Positions 33,873-40,813 of a stretch of DNA of 45,353 bases are shown here, one piece after another. The stretch lies in IMG/VR virus record IMGVR_UViG_3300036851_000092, positions 1 to 45,353 of that record; one strand, 5' to 3'. Position numbers and translations under genes: made by a program. Under the pieces are notes generated by a model. It was not told the DNA's origin. It was given only the letters and a program-made list of their open reading frames with translations, and did no database searches. Positions within the stretch are counted from its first letter, which is position 1, and each line of letters starts with the position of its first letter. The DNA is from a virus.

Positions 33873-34463
33873 TTACCTCTGCATAACCCTCTTAGGTTTA
33901 ATATCCAATGGGAATGGCCCATTGTCACCATTCATAGTGCGTACAACGTAGCTATCTTCAGCGAGCATAGCAGCTAACTGTAACTCATTCTTTACCTTCT
34001 CACCATTGATACTCAGATATGTTTCCTTTGCTTTGAGGAACAGCCTGTACAACAGATCATTCTTCGTAGGGTCATCTTGTTTCTTACGGACATCAGGTGA
34101 TAGCCTCATGAACAGCATAGGCTGATGTTCAATGCCATCTACGGTACGAGGCTCAGGCTTGCCAGCTACAACATAGATAGTGCGGCCATCACTGCTCCTA
34201 TCGCCAGGTTGGCTATCGCCGATATTGATACGTTTCTGCACTGTCCAGCGGTCTTCCTTAGTCCAGTCACCTACTGGTGGTGTCATTTTGCGAAGTTCAA
34301 CTTCATCTCTGGCATCATCGAAGGCTGTTTCTGTCAGTTCTGCACTGCTCAGTGTTGCTGAATGTTCGCTATTAGTAGCAACATCATCTTTGAACTCTTC
34401 AGGGATTTCTGGGATATCGTCATCTGCTGCTGCAAACTTGCTGGGTTTGTTAACTGTAGCCAT
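33873..34463 (-). CDS. Hypothetical protein (196 aa), possible ssDNA-binding partner of the ATPase
   Basis: An acidic N-terminal region (about 12-60) is followed by a charged alpha/beta domain with WTKEDRWTVQKRINIGDSQP and a basic C-terminal KPKRVMQR. In many phages a single-stranded DNA-binding protein sits beside a Sak4-like ATPase, and this gene lies one small gene downstream of it. No OB-fold motif could be confirmed by eye. ATG has AAGGAG ten bases upstream. Confidence 0.48.
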   Translation of the reverse strand: MATVNKPSKFAAADDDIPEIPEEFKDDVATNSEHSATLSSAELTETAFDDARDEVELRKMTPPVGDWTKEDRWTVQKRINIGDSQPGDRSSDGRTIYVVAGKPEPRTVDGIEHQPMLFMRLSPDVRKKQDDPTKNDLLYRLFLKAKETYLSINGEKVKNELQLAAMLAEDSYVVRTMNGDNGPFPLDIKPKRVMQR

Positions 34464-34675
34464 TATTCATGTTCTCCTTGTTCTTGTACCTGTAATACAC
34501 CTCGCTTGAAGCCGTCTTCCGAGCCATCTTCATGGCCTATTTGATAACCTGTATCATAGCCTGCTCCATATGCTGATTCATATAGTAGCTTATCCATAGG
34601 ATCCATAATTGTATCAGGAAACTTTCTGTTGTACCATTGTTCAAATGTTAGTGGCTCATCTATGTTACCTTGCAT
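34463..34675 (-). CDS. Small acidic protein (70 aa)
   Basis: The ATG overlaps the ATPase stop by 11 bases with GGAAG upstream, and its TAA shares a base with the next ATG. The Gly/Tyr/Asp-rich helix (YESAYGAGYDTGYQIGHEDG) has a regular 4-residue pattern. No recognised family. Coupling suggests a role with its neighbours in recombination or replication. Confidence 0.55.
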   Translation of the reverse strand: MQGNIDEPLTFEQWYNRKFPDTIMDPMDKLLYESAYGAGYDTGYQIGHEDGSEDGFKRGVLQVQEQGEHE

Positions 34676-35576
34676 ACACTTCCATTAACTCCATCAAATC
34701 AGGTGCTGACTGGTGTATCCATGGTTGCTGCTTCATCTTTTGTGTGACTTGCAGACCTTTGATACTGCAACCCATGACATCATTCTTGGGGAGGAATTGC
34801 CATACATAGTGTAACTGGTTATTCTTGCTGTCTTCACATGTATTATCTAAGCACCTCTTTTCTAAGCGAGCACTGATACGTGCGTCAAACTGACCCACTA
34901 TTTGCATAGCCATCTTCCCTGGTATAGCAGGCCATAGATACCTACGTGCTTCAATACCTTGCTGCTTCCCTGCTTCACTCTCTTCAATACCAGCTTGCCA
35001 GTCTTCCCATGTTGTACAGATGACTAACGGGACGCTACTATAGTAGAGTGCGCTGATATATTGTGCAAAGGCATTGTGTGACCTGCTGTAAAAGCCTGCA
35101 CTTTGGTAAGGGTTATATCTGCCCGTCTTTTCATCAATGTTCAATTCCAGGCCTTGCAAGAAGAGGCCATTAGTTGTTCTGTTCATGATATGATCGTAGA
35201 GTGAGTGAAAGCCATCACATACTAAGATGTCAGGCTTATCTACTTGGAGGACATGGTTAGTGATAGCGTTGAAGTCTGCAAGAGCAGTGGTGGACCACTT
35301 CGCACTTGTTATATCAGTGTCAGGTGCTGTTTGCAGGTAGTAGTTGGTGATGTGTGGTGCTGTTAGCAAGCTACGAGTGCCCTTCTCACCTGGGCAGGTC
35401 AGCACAACCATGTGCTTGTCACCTGCATAAGCTAGTGCAGCTTGCCTTTGCTGGTCATCACGATAGTCATGCTGGCCATAGATAAAGGTGGGAAGGGATG
35501 TCGTTTTGCCGCTATTCGACATCCCACTAATCAGCAAACGGAAGCGAGTGTTAGGAGTGTACTTGATGTAGGGCAT
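34665..35576 (-). CDS. RecA-fold ATPase, Sak4-like recombination protein (303 aa)
   Basis: Walker A is GMSNSGKTTS (18-27) and Walker B-like PDILVCDGFHSL lies near residues 113-124. The order (early P-loop, TCPGEKG, D-G-F-H-S-L, then VVICTT-type sensor strand) fits the AAA_24/Sak4 single-strand annealing ATPases of phages. It probably acts with a ssDNA-binding protein in recombination or replication. ATG at 35576 follows GGTAAG. Confidence 0.72.
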   Translation of the reverse strand: MPYIKYTPNTRFRLLISGMSNSGKTTSLPTFIYGQHDYRDDQQRQAALAYAGDKHMVVLTCPGEKGTRSLLTAPHITNYYLQTAPDTDITSAKWSTTALADFNAITNHVLQVDKPDILVCDGFHSLYDHIMNRTTNGLFLQGLELNIDEKTGRYNPYQSAGFYSRSHNAFAQYISALYYSSVPLVICTTWEDWQAGIEESEAGKQQGIEARRYLWPAIPGKMAMQIVGQFDARISARLEKRCLDNTCEDSKNNQLHYVWQFLPKNDVMGCSIKGLQVTQKMKQQPWIHQSAPDLMELMEVYAR

Positions 35577-35665
35577 GGTATCTTACCCTTATGTGCTGTG
35601 TGCTTGTGATAACTAAGCATGTGAACAAGAACAAGATGTTGTAGATATATTACACTAGTACAAGG

Positions 35666-36085
35666 TCATCCTGCTTGGTCCATATCAATGTGCTTCTGGA
35701 TAACAGCAGCAATGATATCTTCTTGATTGTCATAGCTATCATAATCAATACCAAATAATGCACAATGCTGCCGTAGTCCTTGTGTACTCAGTGCTTCATA
35801 GAATCGTTGTGCAGTGTGACGTAAGCTGCGTACCTTATCACCTTTCTTCTGTGCATAGCTACGGATGCCATTGATACGGCTTGCTATTTTGTATGCTTGT
35901 TCTTTGAAACGTTCAGCAAGGTCTGCATGTGTGGTAGCTTTTACAACACTGTGAATCAGCTTCTTCATGCCGAAGATATCTTCATGCAGGTGAAGCTCTG
36001 CTAAGAGGACAGTAATTGCTTCACTATCTTCAAAATCTGGCATTGTTACTGTGTACTTGTCTTCAGCAACTGCTGTGTCAACCAT
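35666..36085 (-). CDS. Hypothetical helical protein with SAP/HeH-like C-end (139 aa)
   Basis: The first gene of the replication block. A helical core (about 25-100) is followed by LRQHCALFGIDYDSYDNQED, which resembles helix-extension-helix (SAP/HeH-type) DNA-binding motifs. Function is inferred only. AAGGA precedes the ATG at about ten bases. Its mRNA leader would include part of the structured element at 36127-36220. Confidence 0.55.
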   Translation of the reverse strand: MVDTAVAEDKYTVTMPDFEDSEAITVLLAELHLHEDIFGMKKLIHSVVKATTHADLAERFKEQAYKIASRINGIRSYAQKKGDKVRSLRHTAQRFYEALSTQGLRQHCALFGIDYDSYDNQEDIIAAVIQKHIDMDQAG

Positions 36086-36126
36086 GTGAGTTGTATCCTT
36101 TGCTTTGCTATGTTATCATTTGTGTA

Positions 36127-36220
36127 GCATGCTGAGCCCTCTGCAACTTTTACCATGACATCATTGCAGAGCTGTTGGTTGCTACTAGGTCACAGTACAA
36201 CAGGTTAGCACTCAGCATGC
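36127..36220. other. Three-way-junction inverted-repeat element
   Basis: The outer arms GCATGCTGAG (36127-36136) and CTCAGCATGC (36211-36220) are perfect. Inside are CTCTGCAA/TTGCAGAG (36139-36146, 36164-36171) and CTGTTG/CAACAG (36172-36177, 36198-36203). These fold as one stem opening to two hairpins. The CTGCAA/TTGCAG core also occurs in the element at 33370-33528. It lies between the divergent replication and early blocks, where an origin, operator or leader RNA would be expected. Confidence 0.65.
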
Positions 36221-36380
36221 CTTTGGTTGCTATGCTTTGCCTTGCTTGGTGCTTTGTATACTCTCAACTAGTGGACAACTACAGAATAGCATCACCTCCC
36301 CTTTCTATAATACTCAAGGTACTTTAATTGGCCTACTAGGACTATTAACAGTAAGACCATCAAGTAGCATCACCCCTTTT

Positions 36381-36418
36381 CATGCTGAGTATTTTTCTTG
36401 CATTACCCATGCTGAATA
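36381..36418 (+). repeat. Repeated CATGCTGA(G/A)TA motif, operator-like
   Basis: CATGCTGAGTA at 36381-36391 and CATGCTGAATA at 36408-36418 lie 27 bases apart in the divergent control region. CATGCTGAG is also in the arms of the element at 36127-36220, CATGCTGA is at 33456-33463, and the exact 11-mer is at 11722-11732 in another intergenic gap. The second copy falls in the spacer of the candidate promoter at 36398-36427. Confidence 0.4.
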
Positions 36419-36427
36419 CACTATACT
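36398..36427 (+). promoter_or_regulatory. Candidate sigma70-type promoter for early block
   Basis: TTGCAT (36398-36403), 18-base spacer, TATACT (36422-36427). The -10 is good and the -35 only partial. It would start mRNA about 75 bases before ATG 36509. A TATAAT at 36306-36311 lacks a matching -35. The rest of 36221-36508 has two similar AGCATCACC-type stretches (36287, 36366) and no gene. Confidence 0.4.
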
Positions 36428-36508
36428 CCACATGTGCAATGGTGTCAAGTGGGGTAATACAGTTTTCTCACATGTGATAGTGTCACAGAGGATAACTAGG
36501 AGGTAATC

Positions 36509-36763
36509 ATGGCTAGCGGACCTGGTATGCCCTTGAAAATGAAGCAGTTACCAAAGGCTGAGTATAAGCTGATGCGGCTGCTGATAGCAGAGTACAGTTT
36601 GGACAAAGACCCAGCTGAGCTATTTGCCTGTGCATTGAGGCTGGTGTATGAAGTGCTGCATATGCAGGGTGGTCATGTGAGTGATGGCCAGCAGTGGTGG
36701 GTACAGATTATTAATCAGTACCGCTCAGCACCTGATGAGCAGAGGGAGTACACTTTGGACTAG
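36509..36763 (+). CDS. Small helical early protein (84 aa)
   Basis: ATG at 36509 has AGGAGGT six bases upstream, one of the strongest sites in the window. The product is helical (YKLMRLLIAEYSLDKDPAEL) with an aromatic WW and acidic end. No family recognised. It is the first gene of the rightward early block, so an early host-directed or regulatory role is plausible. Confidence 0.65.
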   Translation: MASGPGMPLKMKQLPKAEYKLMRLLIAEYSLDKDPAELFACALRLVYEVLHMQGGHVSDGQQWWVQIINQYRSAPDEQREYTLD

Positions 36764-36784
36764 GTTGCTGTCCTCACAGTTGCA

Positions 36785-36861
36785 TACATAGTACACTATG
36801 TACTAGGCAGTAATACAGGCTGCTAGCTTGGCTCAGGTTGAGTGCAGGATGGTAGCCTGTA
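36785..36861. other. Two perfect inverted repeats in early noncoding region
   Basis: TACATAGT-AC-ACTATGTA (36785-36802) is a near-palindrome with 8-bp arms. TACAGGCT (36814-36821) and AGCCTGTA (36854-36861) form a second perfect 8-bp stem around a 32-base loop. They lie in a roughly 500-bp stretch (36764-37285) with no strongly supported gene. Another sign of structured spacers in the early region. Confidence 0.5.
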
Positions 36862-37032
36862 CCTTTGATGGGTTGTGGTAAGATAGCTAGGTCAGCTTGG
36901 CAAATAGGCAGGTAAAAAATACAGGTAATAGGAAAATCTCATGTGTGTATGTATGTGAGCTGGTGTGCTATGGTATGGGTTAACACAAGAGGTTAGCTCA
37001 TCATTCACTCTGATAGCGTAGTTAGTACTGGT

Positions 37033-37227
37033 ATGCCCAGTGTTAGTACAGTTGGCAATAGTACAGCTGCTATTAGTACTCTTCATCCTGATGTGGTAGC
37101 ATCGCAGTGTATTAAGGTCTTTATTGCAATAAGTGTGCCAGCTATAGCTACATTTGTGCCGGTAGAGATAAAATATATATTATGGGCAATGGTGATTTTT
37201 CTTTGCTATACCTATCGACGTTTTTGA
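37033..37227 (+). CDS. Possible membrane protein (64 aa)
   Basis: The frame has two hydrophobic segments (CIKVFIAISVPAIATFV and KYILWAMVIFLCYTY) with a basic end, a two-helix membrane protein pattern. No good SD precedes ATG 37033, so expression is uncertain. If real, it could be a holin-like or superinfection-related early protein. It is kept because it is the only coding candidate in a 500-bp gap. Confidence 0.35.
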   Translation: MPSVSTVGNSTAAISTLHPDVVASQCIKVFIAISVPAIATFVPVEIKYILWAMVIFLCYTYRRF

Positions 37228-37285
37228 GGGTAGAACGTATATTAGCTTTTAGGAGATGGTACAACCCTCATAGAGGAGAGGAAGC

Positions 37286-37462
37286 TTGCATCAGACTGAT
37301 AGTAGAGATGATTACCAGAGTGAGATATGTCCATTCTGTTCCATGGAGAGAGGAGGATTAAATATTAGTAGTTGGGAATTTCACCTTGCTGTTTGTGTAT
37401 CCATTACAGAGGATATTGACAAAAATGAAGTTGACATAAGTAGTGAGATAGAGGATAATTAA
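37286..37462 (+). CDS. Small zinc-binding acidic protein (58 aa)
   Basis: Read directly. TTG at 37286 has AGGAGAGG upstream and a stop codon in frame just before it. The product contains SEICPFCSMERGGLN and a later Cys, then an acidic tail (VDISSEIEDN). The CPFC motif and SD support it, although TTG starts are less common. A sigma70-like promoter overlaps its 3' end. Confidence 0.5.
   Translation: MHQTDSRDDYQSEICPFCSMERGGLNISSWEFHLAVCVSITEDIDKNEVDISSEIEDN
37431..37459 (+). promoter_or_regulatory. Strong sigma70-type promoter sequence
   Basis: TTGACA (37431-37436), exactly 17 bases, then GATAAT (37454-37459). The -35 is perfect and the -10 matches five of six. It points into the early block, with ATG 37507 about 40 bases beyond the expected start. 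It lies within the small frame at 37286-37462, so it is either an internal promoter or argues against that frame. Confidence 0.6.
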
Positions 37463-37506
37463 CTCAGTTGAACAGAGTAAACACTAACCAGGAAGGAGTA
37501 CAGACT

Positions 37507-37932
37507 ATGAGTCAGCATGAATATTGCCAATGTTGCGAAAGAAGTAATATAACACTGAAAGAAGTCGCCTACGTCGATAGTGACCATCAAAGAGAACTAC
37601 ATTCAGTATTGATGTGCAAAGATTGCCTAGTACAGGAAGAGGAACAAGGGAACACATATGTTGACATGGTTAATGAAGACCAGTCTGTAGTGAATTCCCA
37701 TGTGGTTAGTAATACTATCTGCAATCATTGTGGCATTGCACCTATCTGCTTTGCTAGTGCATTCTTCTGCACTATCTGTAAGGACAACATTGAACACTGG
37801 CTACTACAAACCAGGTGTGCTTGCTGCTTGGAGACACCAGTTGACCAGGATGGCGACTATTGTGATGACTGTGTAGAGGCTATTTGTGCAGCATTGGCAG
37901 AGCAGCAGTTGGCAGATGGAGGATTGTATTAA
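37507..37932 (+). CDS. Multi-zinc-ribbon protein (141 aa)
   Basis: Six CxxC pairs are visible: CQCC, CKDC, CNHC, CTIC, CACC and CDDC. They would form about three zinc ribbons in an otherwise acidic protein. ATG at 37507 has AAGGAG eight bases upstream; the frame is open from 37468 but this start is better. Its TAA shares one base with the next ATG. It may bind host transcription or DNA machinery, which is inference from the ribbons and early position. Confidence 0.7.
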   Translation: MSQHEYCQCCERSNITLKEVAYVDSDHQRELHSVLMCKDCLVQEEEQGNTYVDMVNEDQSVVNSHVVSNTICNHCGIAPICFASAFFCTICKDNIEHWLLQTRCACCLETPVDQDGDYCDDCVEAICAALAEQQLADGGLY

Positions 37933-38255
37933 TGAACATCCAGCAAGCATACTTAGTTGTCAGTGCTAAGATACCCTCTGATGACATTAAGGTAAAACAA
38001 CGTCTTGACCGTGGATACGATATCTTGCAGAGCTATGGTTATACCATTCAACTCCTAGATGAGGAGAAACAAGTATATAGTGTCCATAGAGCTAGCACAC
38101 AACTATTGGAGGATAATAGCATCACTTATGAGGTGTCAGTGAGCAGTTGCACCTGTCCCGACTTTGACACAGCTAGAGGTAACTTGTGCAAACATAGGCT
38201 AGCCATTATGATGCTCGTGGAGATGAACAAAGATGGCTCACAGGATAATACTTAA
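37932..38255 (+). CDS. SWIM zinc-finger protein (107 aa)
   Basis: The C-terminal CTCPDFDTARGNLCKHRLAI has the CxC...CxH pattern of SWIM domains, which bind DNA or proteins, often in recombination factors. ATG at 37932 overlaps the previous stop as TAATG with GGAGG nine bases upstream; an upstream in-frame start at 37884 is rejected. It sits in the early block, so a role in host interference or DNA metabolism is possible. Confidence 0.75.
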   Translation: MNIQQAYLVVSAKIPSDDIKVKQRLDRGYDILQSYGYTIQLLDEEKQVYSVHRASTQLLEDNSITYEVSVSSCTCPDFDTARGNLCKHRLAIMMLVEMNKDGSQDNT

Positions 38256-38430
38256 TGCATCTAAGGCAACAATATATGTAAGCCATATAGACAAGGCTAA
38301 GATATGTTGGATTAAGTCTTGGAATGATTGTGAATTATATATCTGTGACAAGGAGCACATTTATAAGTATGAGGTAAGAGAGTGGTTAACAGCTAATGAA
38401 TGCAGAGCTACACTGATGGAGGTTAGCTAA
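38233..38430 (+). CDS. Small early protein (65 aa)
   Basis: ATG at 38233 lies 23 bases inside the SWIM gene's end. The product starts MAHRIILNASKATIYVSHID and has an aromatic, charged core and three cysteines. SD weak. No family recognised. Confidence 0.45.
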   Translation: MAHRIILNASKATIYVSHIDKAKICWIKSWNDCELYICDKEHIYKYEVREWLTANECRATLMEVS

Positions 38431-38444
38431 TAGGTGATTAAACT

Positions 38445-38606
38445 ATGAAGACAAATAGCACTTGTAACACCTGCAAATACTGGGAGAGAGATGACAGTAA
38501 TGACCATATTCATGGTTGTAGTTATCCAAACCATCGTTATGGTTATCACATTGATGAAGCTACAGTACCAGAGAACAGTATAGTCGTTGAAAATGATGAG
38601 GGCTAG
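38445..38606 (+). CDS. Zinc-binding early protein (53 aa), possibly truncated by in-frame TAG
   Basis: ATG at 38445 has AGGTGA eight bases upstream. CNTCKYWE begins a ribbon seen in small phage proteins. The frame meets TAG at 38604 after DEG. If TAG is read through, it continues CWYAGPKFGCVHHV, which looks like the natural C-terminus of that protein type (GPKFGCVH), up to TGA at 38699. So the TAG is a premature stop, a sequencing error, or an amber codon that is suppressed. The shorter form alone may still be made. Confidence 0.55.
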   Translation: MKTNSTCNTCKYWERDDSNDHIHGCSYPNHRYGYHIDEATVPENSIVVENDEG

Positions 38607-38676
38607 TGTTGGTATGCAGGGCCAAAGTTTGGTTGTGTGCATCATGTGACGTTAGCACAAAATAGAGGGGTTAGTT

Positions 38677-38982
38677 ATGATCGCAACATTTATAGGTGAC
38701 AAGATTATTAACGAAGTAGGAGCACGTGCAAAGATATACCATTTAACAGTGCCTGTAATGTATGAATGTTGTGATGAAAATGGCGACAGAACCACATGCT
38801 ATGCACAGTATGTAAGAGTAAGTGCAGTTGGCGCTAGGTATGGTAGTCCAGAAACATATATTTTCCCCAGTGATCGCGCAGGAAATGCATTATCATGGCT
38901 TAAGTTAGGTGGTTCACTCGAGGGAGAGTTAGACCATAACCGAGCGTTGCAAAATGCTGGGTATATTGTGAGGGAGAACTAA
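38677..38982 (+). CDS. Early hypothetical protein (101 aa)
   Basis: The segments GSPETYIFPSDRAGNALSWL and GSLEGELDHNRAL resemble a hypothetical protein common in many phages (pattern ETYIFP...G...W...GS...DH..AL..GY). Function is unknown. ATG at 38677 follows GAGGGG. Confidence 0.65.
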   Translation: MIATFIGDKIINEVGARAKIYHLTVPVMYECCDENGDRTTCYAQYVRVSAVGARYGSPETYIFPSDRAGNALSWLKLGGSLEGELDHNRALQNAGYIVREN

Positions 38983-38986
38983 GGTT

Positions 38987-39451
38987 ATGAAGACAAGTAA
39001 AGGGACTAGTTACACTGAGTTAATGAACATGGACATCAGCAATGATGTATTAACAGTGCGTATGAAGATGGCTAATAATCTGTTAGGCGATATTACACCT
39101 GCATACATAGATAAAGCACTGCCAGTTATCACTGAGCGGATACAAACAGGGCAGAAGCCAGCTGCTACCTTTGAAAAGGAGCTATCTAGGATAGAATTGC
39201 ACAGGCAACAGTTGCGTGATGCATACTTATCACTACTACAAAGCTATGCCTATATCATCACTCCGCAAACCAGACAGTCACCTAAAGACAAGATTATCCT
39301 GGATATGTTAGAAGCTATGCCAGATAAGATGTTACGCCAATATGCTGAGATGTACCTTGCCAATGGACAAGCACAGGAGTATGTGTTGCCTAGTGAGAGG
39401 GATAGGTTAATAGAGGCGACGATGGTAGCTATTAAGGAGAAACAAGGATGA
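38987..39451 (+). CDS. Helical early protein (154 aa)
   Basis: The product is predominantly alpha-helical and charged (KALPVITERIQTGQKPAATF and following), with a leucine-containing helix near 73-90. No recognised domain. It overlaps the next gene by four bases (ATGA). Confidence 0.58.
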   Translation: MKTSKGTSYTELMNMDISNDVLTVRMKMANNLLGDITPAYIDKALPVITERIQTGQKPAATFEKELSRIELHRQQLRDAYLSLLQSYAYIITPQTRQSPKDKIILDMLEAMPDKMLRQYAEMYLANGQAQEYVLPSERDRLIEATMVAIKEKQG

Positions 39452-39687
39452 CATTGAGAGAAAGGTATATTAGGTTTCTTCAGGCTCATGATTACACAGT
39501 AGTGAATACAAGAACAAGTAAAGCTATTGTGCTCAAGCATCCGGTTATTGACGCCTACTATTTCATAGGGAAGAGAGGTTCTGTCAGAGTTGCTGTGACT
39601 AGTAATTACACACAGTCAAATAGTTGTGACATAAAGGCTTCATTAGAGAGATGGGAGAATGAGCAGTCACTAGCTAAGGAGAAGTAG
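39448..39687 (+). CDS. Early hypothetical protein (79 aa)
   Basis: The pattern KAIVLKHPVIDAYYFIGKRG followed by SVRVAVTSNYTQS resembles a small phage protein seen in many genomes (VFKHP...YYFLGK...RVG). Function unknown. ATG overlaps the previous stop as ATGA. Confidence 0.62.
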   Translation: MTLRERYIRFLQAHDYTVVNTRTSKAIVLKHPVIDAYYFIGKRGSVRVAVTSNYTQSNSCDIKASLERWENEQSLAKEK

Positions 39688-39760
39688 CTTATTATCAGTG
39701 TGACAGTTAGTAAGCAACGTCGCGCTGCGTGTTTCTTTTCAACTCATGAAGTGAGCGATT

Positions 39761-39991
39761 ATGAAAGCAATACTGCACTTGGAGATAGTTGTCAACATGG
39801 AGTCGCCAGAAGATATGGAGGAGGTGGTAGATAGACTGGTACATCACTCAACATTTGCTCATGCTAGTAGAGTATATTGTGAATTGAATGATAACAAGTA
39901 TATCTTGAAGGATAGGTATACAGGTTACTACGGCTTCGTCTGTCAAACTAAGAATAAGGTAGTGTATGAACACAACCAAACCACGAGCTAA
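39761..39991 (+). CDS. Early hypothetical protein (76 aa)
   Basis: The acidic N-terminal strand (MKAILHLEIVVNMESPEDME) is followed by a helix and a Tyr-rich end. ATG at 39761 has a poor SD (GTGAGCGATT). It overlaps the next frame by 26 bases. Function unknown. Confidence 0.45.
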   Translation: MKAILHLEIVVNMESPEDMEEVVDRLVHHSTFAHASRVYCELNDNKYILKDRYTGYYGFVCQTKNKVVYEHNQTTS

Positions 39992-40142
39992 TCCACACAG
40001 ACATATCTGTCCAGCTTGCAGGAAGCTGTATGTGCATTGTACTGATGACTGTACTGAGCAGAGTAGGATATGTTTGCAATGTGTGCTGTCTGGTAGATGT
40101 AGGTTAAATACATATTCACATAAGAGAAAGGTGGAAGTATGA
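39966..40142 (+). CDS. Zinc-binding basic protein (58 aa)
   Basis: Read directly: CPAC, HCTDDC and CLQC supply cysteines for one or two zinc sites, with a basic C-terminus (SHKRKVEV). Its TGA overlaps the next ATG (ATGA). It is part of a chain of overlapping early genes. Function unknown. Confidence 0.55.
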   Translation: MNTTKPRANPHRHICPACRKLYVHCTDDCTEQSRICLQCVLSGRCRLNTYSHKRKVEV

Positions 40143-40312
40143 AACACAGTATACAAGCTGATTGGCATGAGGATAAGCAGCAGTATTCTTTATCATTCTG
40201 GGTAACACTACCTAGTAGTGAGCATGTATCGTGCTGTATCTGGTTAAGTAGAGACAGCTTTAACAGCTTTATGTATAATGCTCAACAAGAGCAAGAGAAG
40301 GCAGAAGTATGA
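40139..40312 (+). CDS. Small early protein (57 aa)
   Basis: Read directly: ATG at 40139 overlaps the previous stop, and TGA at 40310 overlaps the next ATG. The product starts MKHSIQADWHEDKQQYSLSF, with strand-like segments and a Glu/Gln-rich helical end. The double ATGA overlaps support translation. Function unknown. Confidence 0.52.
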   Translation: MKHSIQADWHEDKQQYSLSFWVTLPSSEHVSCCIWLSRDSFNSFMYNAQQEQEKAEV

Positions 40313-40512
40313 GCACACTGTTAACCATTAGTGATCAATTGGAGGATATTGTTGACCGTAGCACTTTTAAGCACATTTTGGAGACACTTGCTACTATCTG
40401 CCAAGAGAAGGCACAGCACATCAGAGAGAACTGGCAAGATAGAGACCTCGCTAAAGAGTGGCAACATACAGCAATGTGGATTAATAGCATTGTGCAGAAG
40501 GTGACAGTATGA
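40309..40512 (+). CDS. Early helical protein (67 aa)
   Basis: The helical pattern (MSTLLTISDQLEDIVDRSTF, then HIRENWQDRDLAKEWQHTA) is seen in small hypothetical phage proteins. ATGA overlaps on both sides. Function unknown. Confidence 0.58.
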   Translation: MSTLLTISDQLEDIVDRSTFKHILETLATICQEKAQHIRENWQDRDLAKEWQHTAMWINSIVQKVTV

Positions 40513-40700
40513 TTGCTGTTATAGAGATAGCATGTCCAACTATTGACTGTCCTTACACGATTAAGACTGCTGTCAATGTTAATAGACACGTCGACAATAT
40601 TAGCAATATGCAAGAGAGCATGTATACAAACATGCAATGTCCTACTTGCAATCAATTATATGCTGTCAAGGTGACAGTACATGATAGAGGGAAGGTGTAA
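40509..40700 (+). CDS. Zinc-ribbon-like early protein (63 aa)
   Basis: CPTIDC near the N-terminus and CPTC near residue 45 form a likely zinc site. ATG overlaps the previous stop. The last residues are basic (VHDRGKV). Function unknown. Confidence 0.55.
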   Translation: MIAVIEIACPTIDCPYTIKTAVNVNRHVDNISNMQESMYTNMQCPTCNQLYAVKVTVHDRGKV

Positions 40701-40703
40701 CAT

Positions 40704-40802
40704 ATGACACTTGCTAAACTTCGTACTGTTATCTATTGCTATGCTGACGGTATACCTCGGCTGGAAGCATATGGTGACTGTAATAGTTCTGATGAAGAGT
40801 GA
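40704..40802 (+). CDS. Small early protein (32 aa)
   Basis: Read directly from the sequence: ATG at 40704, three bases after the previous stop, with GAAGG upstream. The product starts MTLAKLRTVIYCYADGIPRL and ends acidic (SSDEE). Short, with no recognisable family; position in a dense operon is the main support. Confidence 0.4.
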   Translation: MTLAKLRTVIYCYADGIPRLEAYGDCNSSDEE

Positions 40803-40813
40803 GACTATAAAAT

